The notes: generated from the sequence alone by a model not told the origin. A stretch of 50,422 nt of DNA from Gemmataceae bacterium (GCA_022616435.1 JAKEET010000059.1:1-50422), one strand, 5' to 3'. Counted from the stretch's first letter, positions 36,144 to 46,090 are shown. Program-made: numbers and translations.

Positions 36144-38069
36144 ATGTTTTTTCGAACTCTCATGGCGTTGACACTGCTCGCGTGGTTTGCCGGCGCCGGC
36201 CTTGGACAAGAGGTGCTGGACGTCATTCCCAGCGAGGCGGCGGCGGCGGCAGCGGTCCGCAACCTCAAGGAGCTCCGGGTCAAGGGCGACAAGTTCGCCG
36301 CCGATCTCCGGATCGGCAACGAGCTGCGGCCCTCGCAGCTTTTCGACATGGTCCTGCAAGCGCTGGGCATCGCCGGTCTCGACGAAACCAGGCCTAACGC
36401 CCTGATCCTCTTGCCGCCCGAGAAACGCAACAGAGATTTCCTCGGCTCGCTGGACAAAACCCTCTACGCCAGCCTGGCCGTCGGCGACAAGGACATGATG
36501 GCCCGCAGCTTCGGCACGACGGCGGACAACCTCATCCCCAAGAAGGTTGTCGCCGTCAAAGGGAACAACATGTTCGTGAACCTCAAGGCGGCTTGCCTGG
36601 ATGGCAAGAACCTGCTCGTTGCCATGCACCAGAGCCCCCTGGAGCGTTCGCTGAAGATGAAGCCGCTGGCGACGACCCTGCCCGCGGCGCAGCGGAAGCT
36701 CTTCAATGAGGCCGATCTGTTCCTGTTCCTGAACCCGCGGCCGCTGGGCGGCAATTTCGGCGACGTCGTTGCCGGGGCCAAACAGTTTCTGCCGGCGGCC
36801 GACGATCCCCACGAGCAAAAGCTGCTGCAGCTGTTCATCGATAGCGTGCCGCATATTCGCCACGGCATCGCCGGCATCCGCGTCGGCGACGGCCTGGGGC
36901 TCAATTTCTCCGCCGTCTTCGACACGGACGCCAAGCCGCCGCGTGAAATCCTCAAGTTGCTGCGCGACGGGGCCAAGCCCGCGCACCTGAATGGCTTGCC
37001 CGAAGGCCGCCTGGTCGCGGCCCACGCCCAGGGAAGCGACGGCCGCAACAGCGGCGTCATCGCCAAGGTGATTTTCAGCGGGCTCTTGAATCTGTTGCCC
37101 GAAGCCAAGCACACGATCGCCACCGCGGATCGACCGGTGTTCGCCGGCGTGGTCGCGGAAATCTGGCACCACCTCCGCGGCAGCCGCTTCGGCGTCTACC
37201 TGAGCGGCGACGAATCCAAGCTCGGCCTGTTCAGCATGGTCGCCATCCTCGACACCGACGATCCGGCCAGGTTCATCCACGACTTGCGCACCCTGGCGAA
37301 GATCGGCGACGGCTCGGCCCTCGACCTCAAGAAGACTCAACCAGGCGACCAGGTGGACATCGCCCAGCTGGTCCGCGATCTGAGCAGCCCGACCTACCGG
37401 GTGCGCCACTCCGCGACGCTGAAGCTGCGCTTGATCGGCGAACCCGCGCTGGCGTACCTCGACAAGGCGACCGCCAGCGGCGACCTGGAAACGAACCGCC
37501 GGGCGGAACAGCTCTACAAGCAGATTTCCGAGGTCGCCGCCCAGCGCCGCAAGGAGCTGCTGGCCACGGAATTGCCGCGCACGCTGCGGCCCACCTTCGG
37601 CTTCCTTGCCAAGGCCGAGACCCGCGCTCAACTGCCCATCGACATCATCCAGATCCGGCTCGCCGAGCGCGACCGGCCGCTTGCCAAGCAGCTGGAGCAA
37701 TTACTCGGCCCCGAATGGGACCGTCTGCGGCTGGCGGTTCACGGCAAGCACGTGATTGCGCTCCTGGGCTCGGACACGGCCCTGCTGGAGAAAGCGCTTG
37801 TGAATCTCACGACGGGCAAGCCAGGCCTGGCGAAAGCGGCGGCCCTGGCCGACTTTGCCAGGAGCGCGGGCTCGGATCATCTCGTGCAATTCCACGTCTC
37901 GCTGGAGTCGCTGATGTGGCTGATCGCCCCCGAGAAAATCGCCGACTTTCGCCCGTCCGGCCGCCTCACCTCCCTGGGCCTGCGCGTGGGTGAAGACCGC
38001 ATCGATCTGGACGCGTGGGCGCCGACGTCGGAATTGAAAACCGTGGCCAAGGGGAGGTTGCCGTTCTGA
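36144..38069 (+). CDS. Large secreted hypothetical protein
   Basis: 641 residues with a signal peptide ending GAGLGQ. The sequence is mixed alpha/beta with no motif I can name; a short repeat-like helical stretch around 405-465 (LVRDLSSPTYRVRHSATLKLRLIGEPALAYL in two pieces) resembles a HEAT-type element. No active-site pattern, no membrane helix after the signal peptide and no terminal aromatic barrel signal are apparent. CGGAG six bases before ATG at 36144 supports the start. It follows the sigma factor by 121 bp, so it might be a target or partner of the kinase system; this is only positional. Confidence 0.8.
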   Translation: MFFRTLMALTLLAWFAGAGLGQEVLDVIPSEAAAAAAVRNLKELRVKGDKFAADLRIGNELRPSQLFDMVLQALGIAGLDETRPNALILLPPEKRNRDFLGSLDKTLYASLAVGDKDMMARSFGTTADNLIPKKVVAVKGNNMFVNLKAACLDGKNLLVAMHQSPLERSLKMKPLATTLPAAQRKLFNEADLFLFLNPRPLGGNFGDVVAGAKQFLPAADDPHEQKLLQLFIDSVPHIRHGIAGIRVGDGLGLNFSAVFDTDAKPPREILKLLRDGAKPAHLNGLPEGRLVAAHAQGSDGRNSGVIAKVIFSGLLNLLPEAKHTIATADRPVFAGVVAEIWHHLRGSRFGVYLSGDESKLGLFSMVAILDTDDPARFIHDLRTLAKIGDGSALDLKKTQPGDQVDIAQLVRDLSSPTYRVRHSATLKLRLIGEPALAYLDKATASGDLETNRRAEQLYKQISEVAAQRRKELLATELPRTLRPTFGFLAKAETRAQLPIDIIQIRLAERDRPLAKQLEQLLGPEWDRLRLAVHGKHVIALLGSDTALLEKALVNLTTGKPGLAKAAALADFARSAGSDHLVQFHVSLESLMWLIAPEKIADFRPSGRLTSLGLRVGEDRIDLDAWAPTSELKTVAKGRLPF

Positions 38070-38099
38070 TTCGAGCGATCCAGACGTCTGCATCGACCG

Positions 38100-39083
38100 T
38101 TACCAGCGCAGCCCCGTGGCCTTGCGAACGAGGTCCATCGTCGCCTGGGCTTCCGTTCGCGCCCGGCGAGCCCCCTCACGCAGCACGTCTTCCACGGTGT
38201 CCGGACGCTGGGCCAGCTCCCCGCGCTTCGCCCGGAACGGCGCGAAGTAGTCGTCGATCTTGCTCTTGAGCAGCTTCTTGGCCCCGCCGTAGCCGATCTT
38301 GCCGGCGCGATAGTCGGCGGCCAGGCCGGCCTTCTCCGCCTCCGTGGCAAACAGGCTGAAGAGGGCAAACACGTTGCACGTGTCCGGATTGAGCGGCTGG
38401 CCCAGCGGCGTGCTGTCGGTCTTGATCCCCATCACGGTTTTTTCCAGCGGCTTCCCCTCGGCGAAGATGTCGATGGTGTTGCCGTACGACTTGCTCATCT
38501 TCTGGCCGTCGGTGCCCAGGACCTTCGATTCCTTGTCGAGCCGCCAGGTGGGGATCGGAAAGACGTCGCCGAAGGCGCGGTTGAACTTGCCGGCCATGTC
38601 CTGGGTCATCTCGAGATGCTGGACCTGGTCCTTGCCGACCGGGACGATGTTCGAGCGGACGATGAGGATGTCGGCGGCCATCAGCACCGGGTAGGTGAAC
38701 AGACCTACGCTGGCGTCGATGCCCTTCTCGATCTTTTCCTTGTACGACACGGCCCGTTCGAGCAGGCCCATGTTGGTCACGGCGCTCAGGATCCACGTCA
38801 GCTCGGTCACTTCCGGCACGTCGGACTGGCGGTAGAACACCGCCCGGCTGGGATCGAGGCCGAGCGCGAGATAGTCGATCGCCACGTCGCGGCTGTTGTC
38901 GCGCAGGGTCCGGGCGTCCTGGATGGTGGTGAGGGCGTGGTAATCGGCGATGAAATAGAAGCACTCGCCCTGCGCTTGCAGCTCGATGTGCTGCTTGACG
39001 GCGCCGAAGTAGTTGCCCAGGTGGAGCTTGCCGGAGGGCTGCACGCCACTGAGGATGCGCGGTTTGGAGGGCGGCTGCGGCAT
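38100..39083 (-). CDS. trpS: Tryptophanyl-tRNA synthetase
   Basis: 327 residues, normal for bacterial TrpRS. Class I signatures are present: HLGN near 22 (the HIGH element, in GVQPSGKLHLGNYFGAV) and KMSKS near 195 (GTDGQKMSKSYGNTID). It charges tRNA-Trp with tryptophan in the cytoplasm. The ATG at 39083 was preferred to one at 39122, which adds 13 residues outside the family; GAGGTGA lies 10 bases before 39083. It converges with the secreted hypothetical gene (30-bp gap). Confidence 0.96.
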   Translation of the reverse strand: MPQPPSKPRILSGVQPSGKLHLGNYFGAVKQHIELQAQGECFYFIADYHALTTIQDARTLRDNSRDVAIDYLALGLDPSRAVFYRQSDVPEVTELTWILSAVTNMGLLERAVSYKEKIEKGIDASVGLFTYPVLMAADILIVRSNIVPVGKDQVQHLEMTQDMAGKFNRAFGDVFPIPTWRLDKESKVLGTDGQKMSKSYGNTIDIFAEGKPLEKTVMGIKTDSTPLGQPLNPDTCNVFALFSLFATEAEKAGLAADYRAGKIGYGGAKKLLKSKIDDYFAPFRAKRGELAQRPDTVEDVLREGARRARTEAQATMDLVRKATGLRW

Positions 39084-39173
39084 GGTTCGATGATCACCTC
39101 TTCGCCATTGCTCGACACTCACGGTTCACTGTACACTGATGCCGCGCGGCCGGCTATGCTTGGGATTTCGTGG

Positions 39174-39222
39174 GCGAAGCGGCTCGCTTCGCCGCAGCCC
39201 CGAACGAAGCGGGCCGCTTCGT
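39174..39222. repeat. Two consecutive 8-bp hairpins in the trpS/hypothetical divergent region
   Basis: GCGAAGCG-GCT-CGCTTCGC (39174-39192) and ACGAAGCG-GGC-CGCTTCGT (39204-39222) are perfect 8-bp stems with 3-nt loops, 11 bp apart. They precede the GAGGAGG ribosome binding site of the gene at 39242, so on its mRNA they would form a structured 5' leader. An in-frame GTG at 39170 could alternatively translate them. Confidence 0.7.
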
Positions 39223-39241
39223 CGACGAGGAGGACACTGTC

Positions 39242-39988
39242 GTGGACAAGGTGCAGGCCATCTTGCTGGAGGCGTTGCGGCAGGGATCGGCCACCGCCGG
39301 CGAGCAGCGACTGTATCGCGCCGGCAAGTTGCCCGGCCTGCTGCCGAGCCGCAGCAGTCTGCACGCCGAGGCGGCCGTCGTCGCTCTGCGCGACGGTCTG
39401 ATCGAGATCGTCCGCACCGAGACCCGCGGCAAGACGGCGGTCGAGTGGGTGCGGGTGACGCCGAAAGGGGTGCAATTCGTCCTGGATCGCGAGTCGCCGG
39501 TGCGGGCCATGGACGAACTGCAGGCGCTCTTGAAGTTGAACGAGCAGGGCTTCCCCGGCTGGGTCGCCGAGCTGCGGCAGCGCATCGACGACATCGGCGA
39601 GCGCTTCCTGGGCGAGGTGCAAGCGCTGCGGCAACGGTTTGAGGCGCTCGTCGGCCGGGTGGAGGACTCCCTCAAGCGCACCGACAAGTACGGTCCGCCG
39701 CCGGTTCCGGGGGCCGCGGGCGCGATCCCGTGGGCTCACGACCTGGTGGAATACCTGGAGCGCCGCGCCGCCAGCGGGATGGGCGACAAGTGCGCCATGC
39801 CGGAATTGTTCGGCCATCTCAAAGTGAAAGAGGCGGAGCTGTCGATCAAGGATTTCCACATCGGCCTGCGCCGGCTGCACGACCGCGGCTCGGTCCGTCT
39901 GTTGCCGCACGAAGCGCCGGACGGTCCGCCGGAACCGGAATACGCCCTGCTCGACGGGCCGGCGGTGTACTGGTACGCGGCACGCTAA
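39242..39988 (+). CDS. Planctomycete hypothetical protein with winged-helix-like ends
   Basis: 248 residues from GTG at 39242, chosen because GAGGAGG lies eight bases upstream; a GTG at 39170 would extend it over two hairpins. The N-terminal ~80 residues look like a winged-helix domain (VQAILLEALRQ, VVALRDGLIEIVRTET, WVRVTPKGVQFV). The middle (~95-160) is a coiled-coil-like helix (LRQRIDDIGERFLGEVQALRQ). The C-terminal ~80 residues form a second winged-helix-like unit ending YALLDGPAVYWYAAR. Resemblance to hypothetical proteins seen in Gemmata-type genomes is from memory; the function is unknown. Confidence 0.7.
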   Translation: MDKVQAILLEALRQGSATAGEQRLYRAGKLPGLLPSRSSLHAEAAVVALRDGLIEIVRTETRGKTAVEWVRVTPKGVQFVLDRESPVRAMDELQALLKLNEQGFPGWVAELRQRIDDIGERFLGEVQALRQRFEALVGRVEDSLKRTDKYGPPPVPGAAGAIPWAHDLVEYLERRAASGMGDKCAMPELFGHLKVKEAELSIKDFHIGLRRLHDRGSVRLLPHEAPDGPPEPEYALLDGPAVYWYAAR

Positions 39989-39990
39989 TC

Positions 39991-40124
39991 GGCGAGCGTC
40001 GCGGCGCGGCGAGCGTCGCGGCGTAAGCCCGACGTGGACGTGAGGCGGTCGCGGACGGCGGGAGACTGGCAAAGCGAGGGATGCAGACACGCCGGGCTGA
40101 CGCCGCGACGCTCGCCGCTTTTTT
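39991..40124 (+). terminator. Repeat element forming a 25-bp hairpin followed by T6
   Basis: GGCGAGCGTCGCGGCG occurs twice in tandem (39991-40006, 40008-40023). The arm at 40007-40031 pairs with 40093-40117 over 25 bp with one mismatch, leaving a 61-nt loop, and TTTTTT follows at 40119-40124. It looks like a planctomycete intergenic repeat acting as, or co-opted as, the terminator of the gene at 39242. Confidence 0.75.
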
Positions 40125-40223
40125 CCCAGGTTCGCTAGCTTCGCCGCGATCAGGACGAATGCCATTGCTGGACACCTCGACTCCACGCTATAGCGCTCAC
40201 ATCGTGCGTGGAAGGAAGGACGC

Positions 40224-42062
<1,839 letters not shown>

Positions 42063-42073
42063 CATCACGCGCT

Positions 42074-42178
42074 TGTTTAGCCCCGGTTCGAAGAACCGGG
42101 GCGGACACCGTCCCGCGCGAAGGATTCTTCCCTTGCCAACCGCCTGACCATCCCGGTTCTTCGAACCGAGGCTAAACA
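42074..42178. repeat. 27-bp inverted repeat between glmS and the lipoprotein gene
   Basis: Left arm 42074-42100 and right arm 42152-42178 pair over 27 bp with a single mismatch around a 51-nt loop. Each arm also holds a nested palindrome (CCCGGTTC-GAA-GAACCGGG). It could end glmS transcription and looks like a mobile palindromic repeat. It leaves only 19 bp before the next ATG. Confidence 0.82.
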
Positions 42179-42197
42179 AAGAACAAAGGAATCTGTC

Positions 42198-43034
42198 ATG
42201 CGCCACGTGAGTGTGGTCGTCATCCTTCTCCTCGCCGGCTGCCTCAGCGTCGAGAACGCCCTCGTCTATCATCCGCGGCCCGGCGAGCAGCCGTACGAGC
42301 TGCCGCCGGCGCCGAACGAGGAGATCGCGCTGGTCCTGGCCGACGGCGCCAAGCTCCACGCCCGCTGGGCGCCGCATCCGCGGGCGACCAGCACGGTCCT
42401 CTTCTTCCACGGCAACGGCGGCAACATCGACGGCTGGGGCCAGGCGGTGCGCGAAGTGTGGCAGCAGCTCGACGCGTCGGTGCTGATTGTCGACTATCCG
42501 GGCTACGGGCACAGCGAAGGCAAGCCGAGCGAGGCCGGCTGCTACGCTGCCGCGGACGCCGCCTACCGCTGGCTGGTCGAGCAGCAACACGTGCCGCCCG
42601 AGCGGATCATCGTATGGGGCGAATCGCTGGGCGGGGCGGTGGCGGTCGAGCTGGCGAGCCGGCAGCCGCATCGCGCGCTGGTCCTGGTGCGCACCTTCAC
42701 GTCGCTGCCGGAGGTGGCTGACGATCAATTACCGTTGCTGGCGTCGTCCCTGTTCTTGACCAATCGTTTCCCGAGCGTGGAGCGCATCGGGCTGTGCAAG
42801 TCGCCGGTGTTCATCGCCAGCGCCGAGAAGGACCGCATCATCCAGCCGCGGCACGGCCAGCGTCTCCATGCGGCGTGCACGGCGCCGGCGGAGCTGTGCG
42901 TCTTGCGCGGCATCGGCCACGACGAGCCCTTGCCTTACGGTTTCTACGCCGCCGTGCGCAGCTTCCTGGCGACGAAGGCGCCGATCCCCCTCACCCCCAA
43001 CCCCTCTCCCCCGCCCATGAACTCGTTGCGGTAG
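42198..43034 (+). CDS. Lipoprotein alpha/beta hydrolase
   Basis: 278 residues. A lipobox LLAGC places the lipidated Cys at 15, so it is a membrane-anchored lipoprotein. The fold shows VLFFHGNGGN (oxyanion strand) near 67-76, the nucleophile elbow GESLGG with Ser143, Asp212 in SAEKDRII and His241 in GIGHDEP, the full catalytic triad of the family often annotated as BAAT/serine-aminopeptidase-like hydrolases. The last ~15 residues (PLTPNPSPPPMNSLR) come from a repeat element that has been read into the end of the gene. Substrate unknown. Confidence 0.88.
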   Translation: MRHVSVVVILLLAGCLSVENALVYHPRPGEQPYELPPAPNEEIALVLADGAKLHARWAPHPRATSTVLFFHGNGGNIDGWGQAVREVWQQLDASVLIVDYPGYGHSEGKPSEAGCYAAADAAYRWLVEQQHVPPERIIVWGESLGGAVAVELASRQPHRALVLVRTFTSLPEVADDQLPLLASSLFLTNRFPSVERIGLCKSPVFIASAEKDRIIQPRHGQRLHAACTAPAELCVLRGIGHDEPLPYGFYAAVRSFLATKAPIPLTPNPSPPPMNSLR

Positions 43035-43063
43035 GCAAGTCGTTGCAGGGCGGGGGAGAGGGG
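42987..43063. repeat. LTPNPSP-type repeat that forms the 3' end of the lipoprotein gene
   Basis: CCCCTCTCCCCCGCCC at 43001-43016 pairs perfectly with GGGCGGGGGAGAGGGG at 43048-43063 (16 bp, 31-nt loop), preceded by CCCCTCACCCCCAA. The TAG stop of the upstream gene (43032-43034) lies in the loop. It is related to the element inside the M1 peptidase at 3885-3927. Confidence 0.85.
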
Positions 43064-43156
43064 AGTCGGGGCGACCTCGTCTCCGATGAGGAATCGCTTG
43101 ACGACGGTCGCGACTTGTTGACTACGACGAAGGTGTCAGGAATCAACGATCGCTCC

Positions 43157-43162
43157 TATAAT
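43157..43162 (+). promoter_or_regulatory. Promoter -10 (TATAAT) of the proline-rich secreted protein gene
   Basis: A perfect TATAAT 51 bp before the ATG at 43213. A TTGACT at 43118-43123 is too far (33 bp) to be its -35 without another element. Confidence 0.45.
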
Positions 43163-43212
43163 GACGGCGGCGGCGCGGGCCTTCCGGGAACGACATCTTC
43201 AGGAGGATCGCC

Positions 43213-43776
43213 ATGCGACATTTCATCCTGTCCAGCGGCGCAACTCTGGCGACAGCGCTGGCGCTGGCGGGGCCGGCGGCGGCCGATGTCTACATCCGCG
43301 CGCCCTTTGTGCGCGTTCAAGTCGGCGACGGCGTCCATGTGCGGGCCCCGTTTGTGAACGTGTTCGTGCCGTCCGGGCCGCGCGTCTATTTCGTGGCGCC
43401 GCCGGCGCCGCCGGGCCCCGTCTTCGAGGCGCCGCCGCCCGAGGCAGTGCCTGACCCGACTAAGAAATCGCCGCGCGTCAAGCCGATGCCGCCGCCGCAG
43501 GTCGATCCGGACGACGCCGCGCCGGTCCCGGCCCAGCCGGAGCAAGTGCTGACTCCCGAGCAGTTCGTAAAGGCGTTTCAGCCGAAAGCCGGGAACTACG
43601 AAGTGACCCTGCTCAACCCGGTGACGCGGGGGCCCACGACCGTGCGGTTCACGCTGCCCCAAGGCGCGCCGCGGCGCGTCGACGTGTCGCGCACCCAGAT
43701 CGAATTCGATTACGGCCCCCGGCGCTATGTGCGAATCCGGTTCGACCGCGACGGGGCGGAGATCATCTCACGATGA
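43213..43776 (+). CDS. Secreted proline-rich hypothetical protein
   Basis: 187 residues. A signal peptide ends near AGPAAA. The mature start has two similar beta-like units (VYIRAPFVRVQVGDG and HVRAPFVNVFVPSGP), then a Pro-rich stretch to about residue 110, and a C-terminal beta-rich domain (NYEVTLLNPVTRGPTTVRFTLP, then RTQIEFDYGPRRYVRIRFD). AGGAGG lies eight bases before the ATG. The family is unknown to me; the layout suggests a small envelope-associated protein. It overlaps the convergent PLP-decarboxylase gene by nine bases at the 3' ends. Confidence 0.75.
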   Translation: MRHFILSSGATLATALALAGPAAADVYIRAPFVRVQVGDGVHVRAPFVNVFVPSGPRVYFVAPPAPPGPVFEAPPPEAVPDPTKKSPRVKPMPPPQVDPDDAAPVPAQPEQVLTPEQFVKAFQPKAGNYEVTLLNPVTRGPTTVRFTLPQGAPRRVDVSRTQIEFDYGPRRYVRIRFDRDGAEIISR

Positions 43777-45411
43777 CGTCACCCGCTCCCGCGCCTCCAG
43801 CACCTTGTCCACCACCGCCTGCACGTGCTCTTCGTCGATGAACGGCGACAGCATGTACGACTTCAAACCCACGATCGGCGCGCCGTAGCTGGTGAGGCGG
43901 TAACAATCGGTCTGCGACAGCATCACGCCGCGGCCGGCGGCCGCTTCGGCGTGCAGATATTGATAAATGCGGCGGTTGTAGTCGTTGTGCTTGTGCAGCA
44001 GGTCGCGGCAGACCGGGTCCTCGAACTCCTGCTGCTTGATCGTGAACGTGTCCACGCCCGGCGGATAGACCCGGAAGATCGTCACCGTGCCGAAGTTGTC
44101 GCGGTTGAGCACGGTCGTGGCAGCGTGCCCTTCCAGATGCTCGCGCAACAACTGGGCCATTTCGACGAGATGGCCGAGCGTCGCTTGCAGGCCCAGCTTG
44201 CCGAACAGCCGCAGGCTGGCGAGCGCCGCCAGGATGCCGACGCCGGCCCGCGACGTTTCCAGCGTGAACATGCCGGGCCGGTATTCGCCGAACTGGTAGA
44301 GATAGGGCATCTGCTCTTTCGCCCGGCTGATCAGGTCGAATTCCTTTCGGTCCTTCAAGAGAAACAGGCTGGAGATGTACGGCGTGAACGCGGACTTGTG
44401 AAAGTCGATGCCGAGCGAGTCGGCCAGGTGCAGGTGACGCACCTGGTGAGTGGCCCCGGCGATGGCCCGCAGCGTCCGCCGCCGGAAGCCGAGCGGATTG
44501 GCCTCCACATCGTAATCATTGAAGACGGACCAGGCCCAGCCGATGACCGCGTCGGCGTGGACGTGCGGCCGGTACGGAAGCTGGAACTCCTTCACCAGCG
44601 CGTCGCGCACCTCGACGATCCCTCCCAGGTTGTCGAGTCCAAACGCGTCGGTAGTGCCCAGGGTGGCGATGATGGCGGCGATCTTCTTGCCCTGCGCCAG
44701 CGCCGCCCGCGCCTGCGTTTCAAGCTGGCGCACGTCCATTTCGTTGTTGCCGAGAGTCGGCACGGTGACCAACGCGTCGGCGCCCAGGCCGAGCCACCCG
44801 GCCAGGTTGTAGCGGCAATAGTGCGCGGCGTCGGAGGCGATGACAACCGCCGGCTCATGCAGGCCGCGCTGCATCGTCCCCGGCGAGGCCTTCTCCAGGC
44901 CGATCTTCACGCCGTAGAGGTTGGTGCCGGTGCCGCCGAAGGTGAAGATGCCGCCCGCTTGCGCCGGGTCGTAGCCGATCAGCCGGGCCGAGAGCGCCGC
45001 CAGTTCCAGTTCCGCCAGCGCGACCTTGTGGCTGGTGTGGTCCCAGCCGAGGTTCGGGTTGTACAGGGCCGACAGCAACACGCCGATCAAGCTCGGGATC
45101 GCCGGCTGCGTCAGCACGTTCTCCTGCCAGCGCGGATGGCCGAAGACGGTGATGCCTTCGAGATAGCCGACCAGCTCGGCGGTGACTTTTTCGATCGAGC
45201 TGGGCGCGTCGGCCAGTTGCTGCTGGACCGCGGCGGCGTAATCGAGCGGCTCGGCGCGGCCGAGAATGGGCAGCTTGGACTTCATGCCGTCCACGAGGTC
45301 CAGCGCCCGCAAGATCGAATGGACGAAGTACGAATCGTGCACCGGGTTGGAGACCGGCTGCGGAAAGGCCAGGCGAATCTGCTCGAGCGTGCTCCGATAC
45401 GCCGCGGTCAT
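43768..45411 (-). CDS. PLP-dependent group II decarboxylase, probable cysteine sulfinate-type
   Basis: 547 residues. The PLP site is visible: Lys339 in GIDFHKSAF (Schiff base), Asp287 in VHADAVIGWAW (pyridine N pairing), and His197 in SDAAHYCRYN (ring stacking). The fold and length fit group II decarboxylases (glutamate, aspartate, cysteine sulfinate, aromatic amino acid). The start at 45411 was chosen because it forms a 4-nt overlap with the stop of the cysteine dioxygenase gene; the longer frame to 45840 is a shadow of that gene. Coupling to a dioxygenase that makes cysteine sulfinate suggests decarboxylation to hypotaurine. Substrate choice is inferred from context alone. Confidence 0.88.
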   Translation of the reverse strand: MTAAYRSTLEQIRLAFPQPVSNPVHDSYFVHSILRALDLVDGMKSKLPILGRAEPLDYAAAVQQQLADAPSSIEKVTAELVGYLEGITVFGHPRWQENVLTQPAIPSLIGVLLSALYNPNLGWDHTSHKVALAELELAALSARLIGYDPAQAGGIFTFGGTGTNLYGVKIGLEKASPGTMQRGLHEPAVVIASDAAHYCRYNLAGWLGLGADALVTVPTLGNNEMDVRQLETQARAALAQGKKIAAIIATLGTTDAFGLDNLGGIVEVRDALVKEFQLPYRPHVHADAVIGWAWSVFNDYDVEANPLGFRRRTLRAIAGATHQVRHLHLADSLGIDFHKSAFTPYISSLFLLKDRKEFDLISRAKEQMPYLYQFGEYRPGMFTLETSRAGVGILAALASLRLFGKLGLQATLGHLVEMAQLLREHLEGHAATTVLNRDNFGTVTIFRVYPPGVDTFTIKQQEFEDPVCRDLLHKHNDYNRRIYQYLHAEAAAGRGVMLSQTDCYRLTSYGAPIVGLKSYMLSPFIDEEHVQAVVDKVLEARERVTSS

Positions 45412-45944
45412 ATGCCCCCCGCCTCGCTGAACTCCAGAAACATCGGCTCGATGCCCCGTGCCGGCGAGGTCAGCGAATACGTCCCCATCTGCTGAAGCGG
45501 CGGCGAGTACACGTGCAGCGTCACCAGGTCGGCGTTGCCCGCTTGCAGGTTCGACACCTGGTGCACGTCCGTGTCCTGGCTGCCGCACACGCTGCCGGCC
45601 GGCAGGTCGCGCGACGACACCGCGCGAACCTGGCCGTTGGGGGCGAAGTCGAACAGCGTCTCCGTGGCCACGCCGCGCAGCACGCGCACGCCGCAGCTCG
45701 AGCCCAGGTGATCGTGGATCGGGCTGCGCTGGCCGTTCTTCCAGCACAAGACGACGATGTTGTACCACGCCCCCGCCTTCATCAGGTTGCGCATGTACTG
45801 GCGCTCGGAGAAGCAGAGATAATCCGCCACGTCGCCGCATTCGACCCGCAGCCGCCGCAGCTGACTCACCAGGTCCTCGAGCGCCGCCCGCCCATCGAGC
45901 GCGTCCAGGTAATCCACAAACTCGTCCAGGGATGTCGCCACCAT
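45408..45944 (-). CDS. Cysteine dioxygenase family protein
   Basis: 178 residues, cupin fold. The iron ligands His77 and His79 (SPIHDH) and His128 (DVHQVSN) are present. Cys84 lies five residues after the second His and Tyr146 (LHVYSPP) is in place, matching the Cys-Tyr pair that is cross-linked in mammalian cysteine dioxygenase; many bacterial relatives have Gly at that Cys position. It should oxidise cysteine to cysteine sulfinate. The ATG at 45944 is the only good start; the longer frame to 46130 reads into the divergent enolase-superfamily gene's leader. Translationally coupled to the decarboxylase. Confidence 0.9.
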   Translation of the reverse strand: MVATSLDEFVDYLDALDGRAALEDLVSQLRRLRVECGDVADYLCFSERQYMRNLMKAGAWYNIVVLCWKNGQRSPIHDHLGSSCGVRVLRGVATETLFDFAPNGQVRAVSSRDLPAGSVCGSQDTDVHQVSNLQAGNADLVTLHVYSPPLQQMGTYSLTSPARGIEPMFLEFSEAGGI

Positions 45945-45985
45945 GATCTCGACCCGTCCGGCGCCAAGGGGAACACGCCTATCAC

Positions 45986-45992
45986 TATAATA
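45986..45992. promoter_or_regulatory. Symmetric -10 region, possible bidirectional promoter
   Basis: TATAAT on the plus strand (45986-45991) overlaps TATTAT on the minus strand (45992-45987). It lies 43 bp from the cysteine dioxygenase start and about 100 bp from the enolase-superfamily start, the two divergent genes. Neither side has a strong -35. Confidence 0.5.
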
Positions 45993-46055
45993 TGGTCGCC
46001 CGCCCCCCGGTCCTTTCAGGATTTCACAAGACGTCCACCGAGATCGTCCCGGCGC

Positions 46056-46090
46056 TGACGAATGACCAATGACTAATGACCAATGACCAA
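46056..46090 (+). repeat. Five 7-bp tandem units (TGACNAA) before the enolase-superfamily start
   Basis: TGACGAA, TGACCAA, TGACTAA, TGACCAA and TGACCAA follow one another exactly (46056-46090), leaving only CC before the ATG at 46093. The clearest of the heptad arrays in the window; only the fifth base varies. No Shine-Dalgarno sequence is present. Confidence 0.9.

Noticed and set aside
40125..40223. A glmS ribozyme upstream of glmS
   Set aside because: The leader is dominated by a palindromic repeat and I could not find the conserved ribozyme core near the start.
43825..45495. A 556-codon plus-strand frame opposite the decarboxylase
   Set aside because: The minus strand encodes a complete PLP enzyme; the plus frame lacks any motif.
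45412..45840. An N-terminal extension of the PLP decarboxylase
   Set aside because: It is the cysteine dioxygenase gene read out of frame; the ATGA overlap and family length fix the start at 45411.
46056..46090. Short periodic repeats considered as a CRISPR array
   Set aside because: The unit is 7 bp with no spacers and no cas genes nearby.
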